The notes beneath the pieces are model-generated. The model made no database searches. It had not been told where the DNA came from and saw nothing but the letters and a program-made list of their open reading frames with translations. This document shows, in pieces, positions 1 to 8,345 of a stretch of DNA of 64,000 nt. Position 1 is the stretch's first letter. Every line of letters starts with the position of its first letter. The stretch spans positions 4,464,001-4,528,000 of the forward strand of contig NZ_CP134223.1 in NCBI RefSeq assembly GCF_031599675.1, written 5' to 3'. Position numbers and translations under genes: made by a program. This stretch comes from Paenibacillus pedocola (GTDB lineage Bacteria; Bacillota; Bacilli; Paenibacillales; Paenibacillaceae).

Positions 1-315
1 CGTTCCTCCGTCCAGCAGGATCGCGTCGCCTTCCTGAATCAGCTCCACTGCCTTACGGGCCATCCGCAGCTTCTCCTCCTGGAACCGGTCTTCCTTGTCC
101 GGAAATGCGGCCTCAAAGTTGACACTCTGCAGCGAAACCGCTCCGCCATGTGTCCGCTTAAGCAGCCTTGCCTCCTCCAGCTCCTTCAGATCCCTGCGTA
201 CCGTCGATTCCGAGACGCCAAGCTGCTGGCTGAGCTCCTGCACGGATGCTCTCGTCTGCTGCTCCACGAACTGCACAATGCTGCGTTTTCTTTCCTCTTC
301 AAACAGCACATTCAT
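1..315 (-). CDS. DeoR-family transcriptional regulator (partial, N-terminal half)
   Basis: Reading leftwards from an ATG at 315, the frame stays open to the window edge, so only about 105 N-terminal residues are seen. They carry a DeoR-type winged helix-turn-helix: MNVLFEEERKRSIVQFV, then SVQELSQQLGVSESTVRRDL and the LLKRTHGGAV wing. They end in the start of the sugar-phosphate sensor domain (AILLDGGT). Such proteins repress sugar-catabolic operons and respond to phosphorylated sugars. AAGGAG lies only 2 nt from the ATG, so the GTG at codon 3 may be the true start. Four TGCTCATTT-like repeats and a cre-like core lie just upstream. The target sugar is not visible. Confidence 0.9.
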   Translation of the reverse strand, partial: MNVLFEEERKRSIVQFVEQQTRASVQELSQQLGVSESTVRRDLKELEEARLLKRTHGGAVSLQSVNFEAAFPDKEDRFQEEKLRMARKAVELIQEGDAILLDGGT

Positions 316-386
316 CACTCCTTGGATGCAGTGCGCGGGCTTATATTCCGCCAGCCATGCATCATCTATGCTTACTATAGATAATT

Positions 387-498
387 TGCTCATTTGCTTG
401 GATTATCATGCTCGTTATTGATCATTTGTGCTCATTTATGATTTTAACAGCGTTTTCAAAGTATGTAAAGCGCTTTTTTAATCACAAATGCGCATTTG
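387..498. promoter_or_regulatory. Repeated operator-like sites plus cre-like core upstream of the DeoR gene
   Basis: Four copies of a TGCTCATTTG-like decamer lie at 387-396, 409-418, 429-438 and 489-498. The first three are about 20-22 bp apart, roughly two helical turns. The last sits in a perfect 14-bp palindrome, CAAATGCGCATTTG (485-498). DeoR proteins often bind such repeated sites, so autoregulation is inferred. AAAGCGCTTT at 467-476 matches the core of palindromic CcpA cre sites. Confidence 0.55.
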
Positions 499-593
499 AC
501 TCTCCTCTGTAAATATCCTCCCGATTGCCTATCTCATCTATGTAGACAATGACATATTTATAATACATATGGCGAAAAGCGGGTGAACAGGAA

Positions 594-878
594 ATGGCCT
601 ATAACAATAACGGGAATGGCAGCAGTAAGAGCAATAACAAAAGCAGCACTGGTTCCGCCAGCAATGGAAATCCGGCTGAATCTGCAGAGCTGACAGCTGA
701 CGATTATGAGATTATTGCTGCCGGGCTTTCCGTTCTTGGAGAATTCTTCGCTTTTTTAGCACTCGTCAAGGCAAAAGAAGTCACTAAGGAAACCGGGGGA
801 CAGGTAGATCTGGCGCCGGATCTGTTTATACGATCACGAAAAAAGGCGATGAAACGGAAATCCCGTCCACCGCGCTGA
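594..878 (+). CDS. Hypothetical protein, 94 aa, low-complexity N-terminus
   Basis: I do not recognise a family. The first 30 residues are rich in Asn, Ser and Gly. A hydrophobic stretch follows at about residues 40-60 (DYEIIAAGLSVLGEFFAFLALVKA), and the last 16 residues are very basic. It could be a small membrane-associated or coat-like protein. A GGGTG sequence lies about 8 nt before the ATG. The gene stands alone between the DeoR control region and a convergent stress gene. The abruptly basic tail could reflect a frameshift, but nothing in the sequence proves this. Confidence 0.55.
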   Translation: MAYNNNGNGSSKSNNKSSTGSASNGNPAESAELTADDYEIIAAGLSVLGEFFAFLALVKAKEVTKETGGQVDLAPDLFIRSRKKAMKRKSRPPR

Positions 879-912
879 TTTTTTATATGCAGATTCTTCC
901 CTCAAGAGCCTG

Positions 913-1389
913 TTATACGGACTCCAGCGGAAGGGTCTGATGCTGCTCCAAGAGTTCACTAACCTGCTTGCGCTGATCCTCCGGAACATTCACGATAACC
1001 AGAATATGCTCCTGTTCAGCATGTTCCGCATACCTGGCAGCATCCTTCTTAGGGATTCCAATACTGATCAGGCTGACGGTAAGACCATCACCTTCCAGGT
1101 CTGCCCCTGCCAGCTTGCGCGCTGCCGGTCCTGCAGCCACAGCGGTATCTTCGATCATGTCCAGCCCAACCCCAAGCTCCCTGGCGGTTCCGAACAAGCC
1201 CGAATTACCATTTCCGCTCTCCGTTTTTCCAATGCCGGTATCATGGCTGATGATCTCCAGCGTATTCTTCTGTTTCGTGACGGCTGAGATTTGCTTCGCT
1301 TTAATTCCACTTTTACGCAAGGACTCAATAGCAAGCGCAGCATCGCTTCTGTGCCCGAATATGCCTATAACCAGTGTAGTCATCTGCAA
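913..1389 (-). CDS. General stress protein 17M-like protein
   Basis: 158 aa. The N-terminus (VIGIFGHRSDAALAIESLRKSGI) matches the general-stress-protein-17M/YflT fold, in which a short beta strand is followed by a helix that scans an i-to-i pairing surface. A Gly-rich middle part (residues 65-105) and a second alpha/beta unit (GLTVSLISIGIPKKDAARYAEHAEQEHILVIV split over the C-terminal third) resemble proteins of the low-temperature/heat-induced stress family. The molecular role is unknown. It is monocistronic, with GGAGGGGATTGCAG as the ribosome site. Confidence 0.7.
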   Translation of the reverse strand: MQMTTLVIGIFGHRSDAALAIESLRKSGIKAKQISAVTKQKNTLEIISHDTGIGKTESGNGNSGLFGTARELGVGLDMIEDTAVAAGPAARKLAGADLEGDGLTVSLISIGIPKKDAARYAEHAEQEHILVIVNVPEDQRKQVSELLEQHQTLPLESV

Positions 1390-1581
1390 TCCCCTCCTGT
1401 TATTGCGATATTAACCGCCTATTTTACCGCTTAAACCAGGAGAAGGGGCTATTAGGTGCGTCATCTTGGTTGAATCAATCTCTAGTAATTCGGTTATAAA
1501 GATAGAATCGGGATTATGTTACTAGACATCCATGATCCTAACGGATACATAATGTGTAATTAGAAAATAGGAGGTGCTGCT

Positions 1582-2682
1582 ATGCTGCAAAGTAAGTATT
1601 TTCGGACCTGTCTGTCCATTATCGCCTTCTTAACGATTCTCTATCTGGGTTCAAAGGTTTTCTTTCTGTTTAATCCTGTGCTGGCGATTCTAAATCTGCT
1701 GCTGGTGCCAATGATGCTGTCGGGATTCATGTATTATCTGCTGCGGCCGCTCGTAAAGTTTCTGGAGAAGCATAATCTGAACCGGGCACTGTCTATTCTG
1801 TTAATCTATCTCGTGTTCATCGGCCTGTTCGTGCTCTTCTGGATCCTCGTCTGGCCAACGCTGCGCGAGCAATTCCAGAATTTTATCGACAATATGCCTT
1901 ACCTTGTCCAAGGAATACAAGATCAATTAAACAAGCTGCAGAGCAATCCTACCTTCTCGCGCTTTTTCAAAGGGGATACCGATCTTTCGGTGAGAGTCTC
2001 TGAATATTTGAGCAATGGCGTTACGTGGGTGACCAACTCCATGTCCAATCTTATCGGCGTCATCTCCAGCATTGTCGTCATTATAGCCACGCTGCCGGTC
2101 ATTCTGTATTACATGCTCAAAGACGGGCATAAGCTGTCGCCGATTCTGCAAAGCCTGATTCCACGGAAATACCGCAAGGAGGGCCAGGTTATTCTGGAGG
2201 ATATTGACAGTGCGCTGAGCGGTTTTATCGTTACCCGTGTGCTGCTGAATGTTGTCCTTGGCATCATGCTGTATATCGGTTTTTTAATTATCGGGTTGCC
2301 CTATTCACTGCTGCTCGCAGTCATCTCCATACCGCTCAACTTCATTCCTTATGTCGGTTCGCTGCTTGCCGCTGTACCGGTGGTTATCGTCGGATTCATC
2401 GAATCTCCATCGATGGCGATCTGGTCGCTCGTTATTATAGTCATTGCCCAGCAAATTCAGGATAATGTACTCTCTCCGATCATTTACGGTAAATCGCTGG
2501 ATGTGCATCCGCTAACCACGGTTGTCCTTGTGCTGGTGGGTGGAGACTTCTTCGGGATTATCGGGGTATTGATTGCTCTGCCGGTCTACATGATTGCCAA
2601 AATCATCTTTTTGCGGATCTACGAGATTGTCATTGCAGAAAGGGTGGAGGAAATTCAGATCACCCCAGAGGAGAAGCTGTAG
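1582..2682 (+). CDS. AI-2E family transporter (YtvI/TqsA-like)
   Basis: 366 aa, polytopic membrane protein with about eight helices: two at residues 8-55, one at 70-95, one at 155-180 and a C-terminal block at 210-345. The loop at about 105-145 between helices is polar. The C-terminal motif IPLNFIPYVGSLLAAVP and DNVLSPIIYGKSLDVHPL are typical of the family once named for autoinducer-2 export. Other members are Na+/H+ antiporters or exporters, so the substrate is unknown. An AGGAGGTG ribosome site lies 5 nt before the ATG, and a strong terminator follows. Confidence 0.9.
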   Translation: MLQSKYFRTCLSIIAFLTILYLGSKVFFLFNPVLAILNLLLVPMMLSGFMYYLLRPLVKFLEKHNLNRALSILLIYLVFIGLFVLFWILVWPTLREQFQNFIDNMPYLVQGIQDQLNKLQSNPTFSRFFKGDTDLSVRVSEYLSNGVTWVTNSMSNLIGVISSIVVIIATLPVILYYMLKDGHKLSPILQSLIPRKYRKEGQVILEDIDSALSGFIVTRVLLNVVLGIMLYIGFLIIGLPYSLLLAVISIPLNFIPYVGSLLAAVPVVIVGFIESPSMAIWSLVIIVIAQQIQDNVLSPIIYGKSLDVHPLTTVVLVLVGGDFFGIIGVLIALPVYMIAKIIFLRIYEIVIAERVEEIQITPEEKL

Positions 2683-2690
2683 GAAAAATA

Positions 2691-2732
2691 AAAAGGGCAG
2701 TGCCGCTCCTTCCGGAGGGCACTGCCTTTTGT
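2691..2732. terminator. Bidirectional rho-independent terminator
   Basis: The stem GGGCAGTGCC / GGCACTGCC has an A-tract on its left and TTTTG on its right. It can therefore end both the AI-2E exporter gene and the convergent gene at 2745. Confidence 0.85.
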
Positions 2733-2744
2733 TTGGGGATCTGC

Positions 2745-3149
2745 TTAGCCCCGCAGGGAACGGACCACAAATAGGTGTGAGCCTTTCATCAGGTTCTGTC
2801 CGTCCTGGAGGGTAACCGAGCCTTTGGTATGCGAGATGATTACCGAGTTAAAAGCGATCAGCTGATCACCCCTCCAGACGGTTACCGCTGATTTAAAATA
2901 AACTGCGTTGTCAAACTGCTGCCGTTCTCTCATGACGTATCCGACGGAGTGTAGAACCGGGGGCAAAGCTCTCTCTTTGGGAGCGAGTGCCTTTATGAAC
3001 ACAATGTCACGAAAAGGTACAGCAATTTCCTGATGGCCGATAACGGCCACCGAAGCCGCAGGGTCCCATTTGCGCAGCACGCCCTTCATGATTGTGTACG
3101 GCGGTTCGCCGCAATACATAATGACAGGTCTGCCTACCCAATGCTTCAT
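2745..3149 (-). CDS. Conserved hypothetical protein, 134 aa
   Basis: I do not recognise a named family. It is a mostly beta-strand sequence (HWVGRPVIMYCGEPPYTIMKGVL, VAVIGHQEIAVPFRDIVFIKAL) without signal peptide or membrane segment. It may form a small beta-barrel of the Sm/SH3 type; that is a guess from the strand pattern only. GGGGGTGGAG precedes the ATG. It lies 31 bp after ung on the same strand and may be co-transcribed with it. Confidence 0.7.
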   Translation of the reverse strand: MKHWVGRPVIMYCGEPPYTIMKGVLRKWDPAASVAVIGHQEIAVPFRDIVFIKALAPKERALPPVLHSVGYVMRERQQFDNAVYFKSAVTVWRGDQLIAFNSVIISHTKGSVTLQDGQNLMKGSHLFVVRSLRG

Positions 3150-3180
3150 TGCTCCACCCCCTTCGCTGTGTCCTAGCTAC

Positions 3181-3849
3181 CTATACATTCGGTATGGACC
3201 AATCTATTCCTTTCAAACCATGTGACTCCAAAAATTGATTTGCCTGTGAAAAAGGCCGGCTGCCTAAAAATCCGCGGTGTGCGGAGAACGGACTAGGATG
3301 CGGAGACTGAATGATCTTATGACGGCTCCGGTCAATGTTGGCCCCTTTTTGCTGGGCATGGCTGCCCCAGAGGATAAATACGACCGGCTCTGTCCGTTCA
3401 TTCAGCTTCTCCATAATGGCACCGGTAAATGTCTCCCAGCCCAGTCCTTTATGAGAATTGGGTTGTCCTTCACGTACAGTTAAGACTGTATTAAGCATCA
3501 GCACGCCTTCTTCGGCCCAATGCAGCAATGAGCCATGATTCGGAGCCGTTACCCCTGTATCGTTATGCAGCTCCTGATATATATTGCGCAGTGAAGGCGG
3601 AATCCGCACCCCGGGCTTCACTGAAAAGCTTAACCCGTGAGCCTGGCCCGCTCCATGATAAGGGTCCTGTCCCAGTATAACGACCCGCGTCTTGCTGTAA
3701 GGCGTCAGCTTGAGTGCCGAGAACAGCAAATCCTTCGGCGGGTAGACCGTATATTCGCCGTACTCCGCATCTAACGTGTTAAGCAGCTCCTGAAAATAGG
3801 GTTTCTCTGTTTCCTGCTGCAGTACCTCATCCCAATCGTTGCCGAACAT
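3181..3849 (-). CDS. ung: Uracil-DNA glycosylase, family 1
   Basis: 222 aa, the normal length. It removes uracil from DNA to start base excision repair. The water-activating motif GQDPYH is at residues 60-65 (Asp62). The uracil-binding segment LMLNTVLTV is at 117-125. The DNA-intercalation loop HPSPFSAHRGFLG starts at His184. All catalytic residues are present. It is transcribed leftward ahead of the hypothetical gene at 2745. Confidence 0.97.
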   Translation of the reverse strand: MFGNDWDEVLQQETEKPYFQELLNTLDAEYGEYTVYPPKDLLFSALKLTPYSKTRVVILGQDPYHGAGQAHGLSFSVKPGVRIPPSLRNIYQELHNDTGVTAPNHGSLLHWAEEGVLMLNTVLTVREGQPNSHKGLGWETFTGAIMEKLNERTEPVVFILWGSHAQQKGANIDRSRHKIIQSPHPSPFSAHRGFLGSRPFSQANQFLESHGLKGIDWSIPNV

Positions 3850-3925
3850 CCCCGGTCTCCTCCCGCCTTTGCCTGCTGGCAGATCTATCGTTCAACTAAT
3901 ATAATCTATTACCCAATTCCGGGGG

Positions 3926-4588
3926 CTATTTCCGCCCGTAATCCGCCTTGATCTCGCCCCACTCCTTGGTCTGCCATTTCAGGACCTTATTGTCATAGGT
4001 ATTCGTCCGCAGCCAGTGTTCTGCCCGGTCAATCAGCGTCCAGATCTCCTCTGTTGAAGCATCCCGCGCCAGTGTTGTGGCTACCTTCTTCTGCTTGACC
4101 CATTTCATGGCATTGACGGAATCGCTGTAAACGGTCTTGCTGCTGCCCTCTTTTTTCAACAGCGCCAGCGCGTGAACGATCGCCAGGAACTCTCCAAGAT
4201 TGTTCGTGCCTTTCTTAATCGGACCGCAGGAGAAGATAATGTCCCCGGTCTGGGTATCCACGCCCTTATATTCTACCGGACCCGGGTTGCCCCGTGTACC
4301 GACATCCACAGAGATACTGTCGTAATCAATCTCCTCCGACGTCGGAACGGAAGCGCTCCGGCTCCACGGGCTTGCCGGTTTGCCCTTAGCCCCTCCGGAT
4401 GCTGCAGCACCAGTTCCCCAATTGCCTTTCCAGCCTGCCTTATAGGCGGTATCTGCTGCTGCCTTAGACTCATAGGACTTGTATTTGGCCCCCGTGTAAT
4501 GATCGGTCTGGGCCTGGCATTCTGCCCAAGTGCTATATACTCCCGGCTGCTTGCCTTCCCATACTACATAATATTTCTGTTTTGCCAT
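3926..4588 (-). CDS. Viroplasmin-domain ribonuclease HI
   Basis: 220 aa from the ATG at 4588, which has AGGGGGTG at proper distance; an upstream in-frame start at 4612 lacks one. Residues 1-47 (KYYVVWEGKQPGVYSTWAEC) are a caulimovirus viroplasmin / hybrid-binding domain that grips RNA:DNA duplexes. A Pro/Ser-rich linker follows. The RNase H fold then begins at SVDVGTRGNPG. The acidic set Asp (SVDVG), Glu (NLGEFLA), Asp (VYSDSVNA) and a C-terminal Asp (KADYG) fits an active enzyme. It degrades RNA in RNA:DNA hybrids such as R-loops and primers. Confidence 0.9.
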   Translation of the reverse strand: MAKQKYYVVWEGKQPGVYSTWAECQAQTDHYTGAKYKSYESKAAADTAYKAGWKGNWGTGAAASGGAKGKPASPWSRSASVPTSEEIDYDSISVDVGTRGNPGPVEYKGVDTQTGDIIFSCGPIKKGTNNLGEFLAIVHALALLKKEGSSKTVYSDSVNAMKWVKQKKVATTLARDASTEEIWTLIDRAEHWLRTNTYDNKVLKWQTKEWGEIKADYGRK

Positions 4589-4739
4589 GATTACTGCACC
4601 CCCTGCCGCCAAAAATTCATCAGAAGAATATTGTAATCTAAACCGCGTCCAGATTGAAGTGCATTTATTGCTGCTGCCTGCAGCCCGGAGGAAAAGCTGG
4701 ATAATTATTTGTGGAAGGGCTCATACTATGGCGGACTGT

Positions 4740-5315
4740 TCAATCCAGCACCTTGAGCGCAGTATCGATGATATTCTGCAGTTTGCTCCGATCCTGTGTC
4801 ATTTTGACCATAACACGCAAGCCTACCAGCACGTTGTGAAGATAGGCTGCCATATCAGCCGGTTCATAGCTCCGCTGAAGCTCTCCGCTCTCCTGTCCGT
4901 GCCGCAGCAAACGCTCGAAGAGCCGCTCAGTGTGCAGGAAAGCATCATTCACCTTGGCTGCCGCATCCGGATCCAGATTGGAAAGCTCCACCGCAGTATT
5001 GACGAGCAGGCACCCTTTCGGTTCAATCTCTTCCCGGAGTACGGCCATTTCAAACAACAGCCGGATAGCCTCCTTGGCGGAGGACAGCCCTTCGACCCGG
5101 TTCTCCATCTTGGAAGAAAAGATTTCTGCATAACGGTCTATCACTTTCATATATAAAGTATGCTTATCGCCAAAGGTATCGTACATGCTCCGTTTATGGA
5201 TTCCCATACCGGAAACCAGGTCCTGCATGGAGGTTTTCTCATAACCTTGCTGCCAGAAGATCGTCATTGCCTTTCCGAGTACGTTGTCAACATCAAACTC
5301 CTTGCTTCTAGCCAT
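4740..5315 (-). CDS. TetR/AcrR-family transcriptional regulator
   Basis: 191 aa. The ATG at 5315 lies 7 nt after AAGGAG, better spaced than the ATG two codons earlier. The N-terminal helix-turn-helix (KAMTIFWQQGYEKTSMQDLV, GIHKRSMYDTFGDKHTLY) is standard. The ligand domain has the C-terminal TetR_C form (GCLLVNTAVELSNLDPDAAAKV). It probably represses itself and a gene for detoxification or redox. No obvious partner gene adjoins; the divergent neighbour is a phosphoesterase. Confidence 0.92.
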   Translation of the reverse strand: MARSKEFDVDNVLGKAMTIFWQQGYEKTSMQDLVSGMGIHKRSMYDTFGDKHTLYMKVIDRYAEIFSSKMENRVEGLSSAKEAIRLLFEMAVLREEIEPKGCLLVNTAVELSNLDPDAAAKVNDAFLHTERLFERLLRHGQESGELQRSYEPADMAAYLHNVLVGLRVMVKMTQDRSKLQNIIDTALKVLD

Positions 5316-5338
5316 AATCATGCTCCTTTCTGGTGCTA

Positions 5339-5366
5339 TTTTACCATTTATAGAACGTTCGGTAAA
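5339..5366. promoter_or_regulatory. Possible TetR operator
   Basis: An imperfect inverted repeat TTTACC...GGTAAA surrounds the palindrome GAACGTTC (5353-5360), just upstream of the TetR gene start. It could be the autoregulatory operator. The match is by symmetry only. Confidence 0.35.
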
Positions 5367-5487
5367 TATTACTCAAAATCGTGAACTTAATCACTTCAAT
5401 TCTGCACCAATCATTCTATATTAATTTTGAAGCTATTGGAATGGGTAGCCTTAACATAACTTTGTTGAAAAGAAATGAGGTGCAGCG

Positions 5488-6855
5488 ATGCATTCGCCAG
5501 TACGCCGACTGCTTCTATCGATCCTGCTGTCTTTAGTGCTCCTTCTCTTGTCATGCAGCAGACAGGCAGCGGAGCAGAATCCGGTATTCCGGATTCAGTC
5601 CGGCCAGCATATAAAACTTCTCACGACAACAGATACACATTATTTATCCCCTCGACTAACCGATAACGGCCCGGCTTTCAGCCGTTTTCTGGCTGCGGGG
5701 GACGGTAAACAGGTCACCTACAGCGACGAAACGCTGGATACCCTGGAATACGATATCGGACTTCAGCAGCCGTCGGCAGTCATTATCAGCGGAGACCTGA
5801 CCCTTAACGGGGAAAAAGCCAGCCATCAGGACTTTGCCAAGCACCTGCAGTCTATTGAGCAGCGCACCGGTACACGGGTCTATGTGATCCCCGGTAATCA
5901 CGATGTGCAGAACCCTTGGGCCCGGAGCTTCGAAGGAGAGCGGCAAATTCCTGTGGACTCCGTCTCCCCCAAAGTATTCCGCAGCATTTACGGTGCTTTC
6001 GGTTATGAAGAAGCGGTGTTATCGGATAAAGATTCGCTAAGTTACCTGGCTGCCCCTTCGGATGACCTCTGGCTCCTGATGCTCGATACCAGCCAATACC
6101 GGAGCAATAAAAAACTGGGCCACCCCCAGCTGGACGGCCAGCTGTCTGCATCCACGCTGAAATGGATTGATGATTGCGGCAGACTTGCGGCAGACAGCGG
6201 AGCGCATATCCTAGCGGTCATGCATCACAGCCTGCTCGACCACAGTGAATTCATTCAGGACGGCTTCACGATTAATGACAATAATCAGGTCATCGAAACG
6301 CTTGTCCGGAACGGCATTACCACTGTTTACAGTGGACACATCCATATTCAGGATATCCGCAAGTACAGTGCAGAGGGTACGGATATCTATGATATTGCTG
6401 AAAGCGCGCTCTCCGTCTACCCGCATCAATATGGTGTTCTAACCTATTCTCCCGCAGATCAGACACTTGATTACAGCACCTCCAGGCTGAATGTGGAGCT
6501 GTGGGCAAAAGCAGCAGGAAGCACAGATTCAAACCTGCTTCACTTCAATACTTACAGCGAAGAGGCATTCCGGAAGCTGTCCGCGGACCGGAGCTATGCG
6601 CGTTTATCACAGGACAGCCGTTATGCCAACTATACGACCACCCAGCTCCAGGCCATGGCTGACGTTGTCGGTAAGCTCAATGAAATTTATTTTGCCGGGA
6701 CAGCAGATTCGGATCATGCAGCCGTTCTTGCCTCGGAAGGCTACGGTCTCTGGCAGGACGCACCGGCAAGCGGATTACGGAGTTATGTTATGGGCATGGC
6801 TAAGCTAGAACAAAAGGATAATCATCACCTGCAGGTAAAATTAACCGGCCGGTAG
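5488..6855 (+). CDS. Lipoprotein calcineurin-like metallophosphoesterase
   Basis: 455 aa. The N-terminus is a type II signal peptide (RRLLLSILLSLVLLLLSC, lipobox LLSC), so the protein is anchored outside the membrane. The metallophosphoesterase motifs occur in order: TTDTHY, ISGDLTLNGEK, PGNHD, VMHHS and YSGHIHIQD. Together they form a binuclear metal site. The natural substrate is unknown; related exported enzymes act on phosphodiesters or nucleotides. GAGGTG precedes the ATG. The gene is monocistronic and divergent from the TetR gene. Confidence 0.9.
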   Translation: MHSPVRRLLLSILLSLVLLLLSCSRQAAEQNPVFRIQSGQHIKLLTTTDTHYLSPRLTDNGPAFSRFLAAGDGKQVTYSDETLDTLEYDIGLQQPSAVIISGDLTLNGEKASHQDFAKHLQSIEQRTGTRVYVIPGNHDVQNPWARSFEGERQIPVDSVSPKVFRSIYGAFGYEEAVLSDKDSLSYLAAPSDDLWLLMLDTSQYRSNKKLGHPQLDGQLSASTLKWIDDCGRLAADSGAHILAVMHHSLLDHSEFIQDGFTINDNNQVIETLVRNGITTVYSGHIHIQDIRKYSAEGTDIYDIAESALSVYPHQYGVLTYSPADQTLDYSTSRLNVELWAKAAGSTDSNLLHFNTYSEEAFRKLSADRSYARLSQDSRYANYTTTQLQAMADVVGKLNEIYFAGTADSDHAAVLASEGYGLWQDAPASGLRSYVMGMAKLEQKDNHHLQVKLTGR

Positions 6856-6932
6856 GGTTTAAGCAACGTGAATTACGTTTAAGTAGGGTCGAGCAGAATA
6901 ATTCAATAGGCTCAAAGGAGGATGACAATTCA

Positions 6933-7835
6933 ATGTTCAAACGCATGGATGAAATCATGATTGAGATCCCCGATGTCGAGAAGCCGGACCCGAATGCTGC
7001 AGCAGCCGTACAGGAGCTTTTAGGCGGTAAGTTCGGAGAAATGTCCACCCTCAACAATTATCTGTACCAGTCCTTTAATTTCCGCTCCAAAGAAAAGCTG
7101 AAGCCCTTCTACGATCTGGTGATGAGTATTACCGCCGAGGAGCTGGGGCATGTGGAGCTGGTCTCCCACGCGGTAAATAAATGCCTTAGAGGATCCACCG
7201 AATATAAAAAACCGGATTCCACTCCCCTGGATGCCGTAAAGGATGCCCGCTTATCGTATCATTTCCTGGCCGGGGCACAGGGTGCCATGCCATTTGACTC
7301 GATGGGTAATCCCTGGACCGGTGCCAATGTCTTCAACAGCGGCAATCTTGTAGAGGACCTGCTGCATAATTTCTTCCTCGAATGCGGGGCAAGAACACAT
7401 AAAATGAAAGTCTATGAAATGACTGATCATCCGGCTGCCCGCGCGGTCGTCGGTTTCCTGCTGGTCCGCGGCGGCGTCCATGTTGTGGCTTACGCCAAGG
7501 CGCTGGAAATCGCTACAGGCGTGAACGTGACCAAGCTGGTGCCGGTTCCGTCATTAAGCAATAAATCCTTCACCGAAGCCAAGAAATACGAGGAAAAAGG
7601 CGTTCATACGAAGCTATACACCTGGAGTGACCAGGATTTCAGCTCCATTGACCAGATCTGGAAAGGCACTCATCCGGAGGATGGGCTCCCGCTTGAAGTT
7701 ATCGCCGGCGCACCAAAGGGCGTACCGATTCCTGAAGCCCCTGAATCCAAAGAAGAGTTCGCACCCGGCATTTCTGCCGAAGACTTTAAGGAAATAGCCA
7801 GACGGCTTAAAATGGCCGGCAACATTACGGACTAG
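6933..7835 (+). CDS. Manganese catalase
   Basis: 300 aa non-haem catalase that dismutates hydrogen peroxide with a di-manganese centre. The four-helix bundle carries the metal ligands: Glu in GGKFGEMS, Glu/His in TAEELGHVELV, Glu in FFLECGARTHK and the RGGVHVVAYAKALE helix. The C-terminal tail (SKEEFAPGISAEDFKEIARRLK) is usual for the Bacillus YdbD type. AAAGGAGG precedes the ATG and a strong hairpin follows, so it is a single-gene unit. Confidence 0.95.
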   Translation: MFKRMDEIMIEIPDVEKPDPNAAAAVQELLGGKFGEMSTLNNYLYQSFNFRSKEKLKPFYDLVMSITAEELGHVELVSHAVNKCLRGSTEYKKPDSTPLDAVKDARLSYHFLAGAQGAMPFDSMGNPWTGANVFNSGNLVEDLLHNFFLECGARTHKMKVYEMTDHPAARAVVGFLLVRGGVHVVAYAKALEIATGVNVTKLVPVPSLSNKSFTEAKKYEEKGVHTKLYTWSDQDFSSIDQIWKGTHPEDGLPLEVIAGAPKGVPIPEAPESKEEFAPGISAEDFKEIARRLKMAGNITD

Positions 7836-7842
7836 CATATAT

Positions 7843-7883
7843 AAGCAAAAGGGCGCCTGCCTGTGCAGGACGCCCTTTTGCTT
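7843..7883 (+). terminator. Terminator of the Mn catalase gene
   Basis: A long, nearly perfect hairpin: AAGCAAAAGGGCG then CCTGC, loop CTGT, GCAGG and the complementary arm ending in CCCTTTTGCTT. Confidence 0.9.
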
Positions 7884-8012
7884 ATTGCTTCAATCATATC
7901 CGCTGACCGATCGATCGTATTCCCCCACACCCGGCTAGCTAAAACACGAGCAACAGCGAAAACTGTGGCAGCAAAGGCCGCCTCATCCTTCCTCCTTCAA
8001 TACAGATTCTGC

Positions 8013-8047
8013 AAAAAAGATACCTCCCGTGTACGGGAAAGTATCTT
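8013..8047 (-). terminator. Terminator of the alkC-Dabb unit (minus strand)
   Basis: Read on the minus strand, AAGATAC and CCCGT pair with ACGGG and GTATCTT, followed by TTTTTT. It lies just after the stop of the Dabb gene. Confidence 0.85.
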
Positions 8048-8063
8048 GGAATGAATCAATTAT

Positions 8064-8345
8064 CTAGGTTTCATAGCAAAAAGACGCCGCCGATTCCAGC
8101 ACACCGGCAATATACCCGGATACCTCAACATGAACAGGATGGACAAGATAGGCTTCGAGGTCTTCCATCGTCTCATATTGAACAATCAGCATCAGATCGT
8201 AAGCACCGCTGCGGATATCCGTCTCCACCCGCAAATCCCGGATGTACTCTATCTTCCCTTGCATGCTGAGCAGCTTGTCCCTTGCGGCAGCAATACTCTC
8301 AGGACTGTGTTCTTTCAGCTTAATCATCAAATTATTAATGATCAT
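8064..8345 (-). CDS. Dabb (stress-responsive alpha/beta barrel) family protein
   Basis: 93 aa, a single Dabb ferredoxin-like domain. It has the N-terminal strand INNLMIKLKEHSPESI, the helix AARDKLLSM, and the C-terminal HPVHVEVSGYI segment, whose HP..V...I pattern marks the family. Members are small dimers that bind hydrophobic ligands or act as cyclases. The role here is unknown. Its ATG overlaps the stop of alkC by 4 bp (ATGA), so the two are translationally coupled. Confidence 0.85.
   Translation of the reverse strand: MIINNLMIKLKEHSPESIAAARDKLLSMQGKIEYIRDLRVETDIRSGAYDLMLIVQYETMEDLEAYLVHPVHVEVSGYIAGVLESAASFCYET

Noticed and set aside
6857..6895. GTTTAA and GGGT strings before the Mn catalase, resembling a sigma-B promoter
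   Set aside because: The spacing between GTTTAA and GGGTCG is wrong (3 or 23 bp instead of 12-15).
7884..8010. Possible gene remnant on the minus strand between Mn catalase and Dabb
   Set aside because: The short frame has no recognisable family, start or ribosome site.
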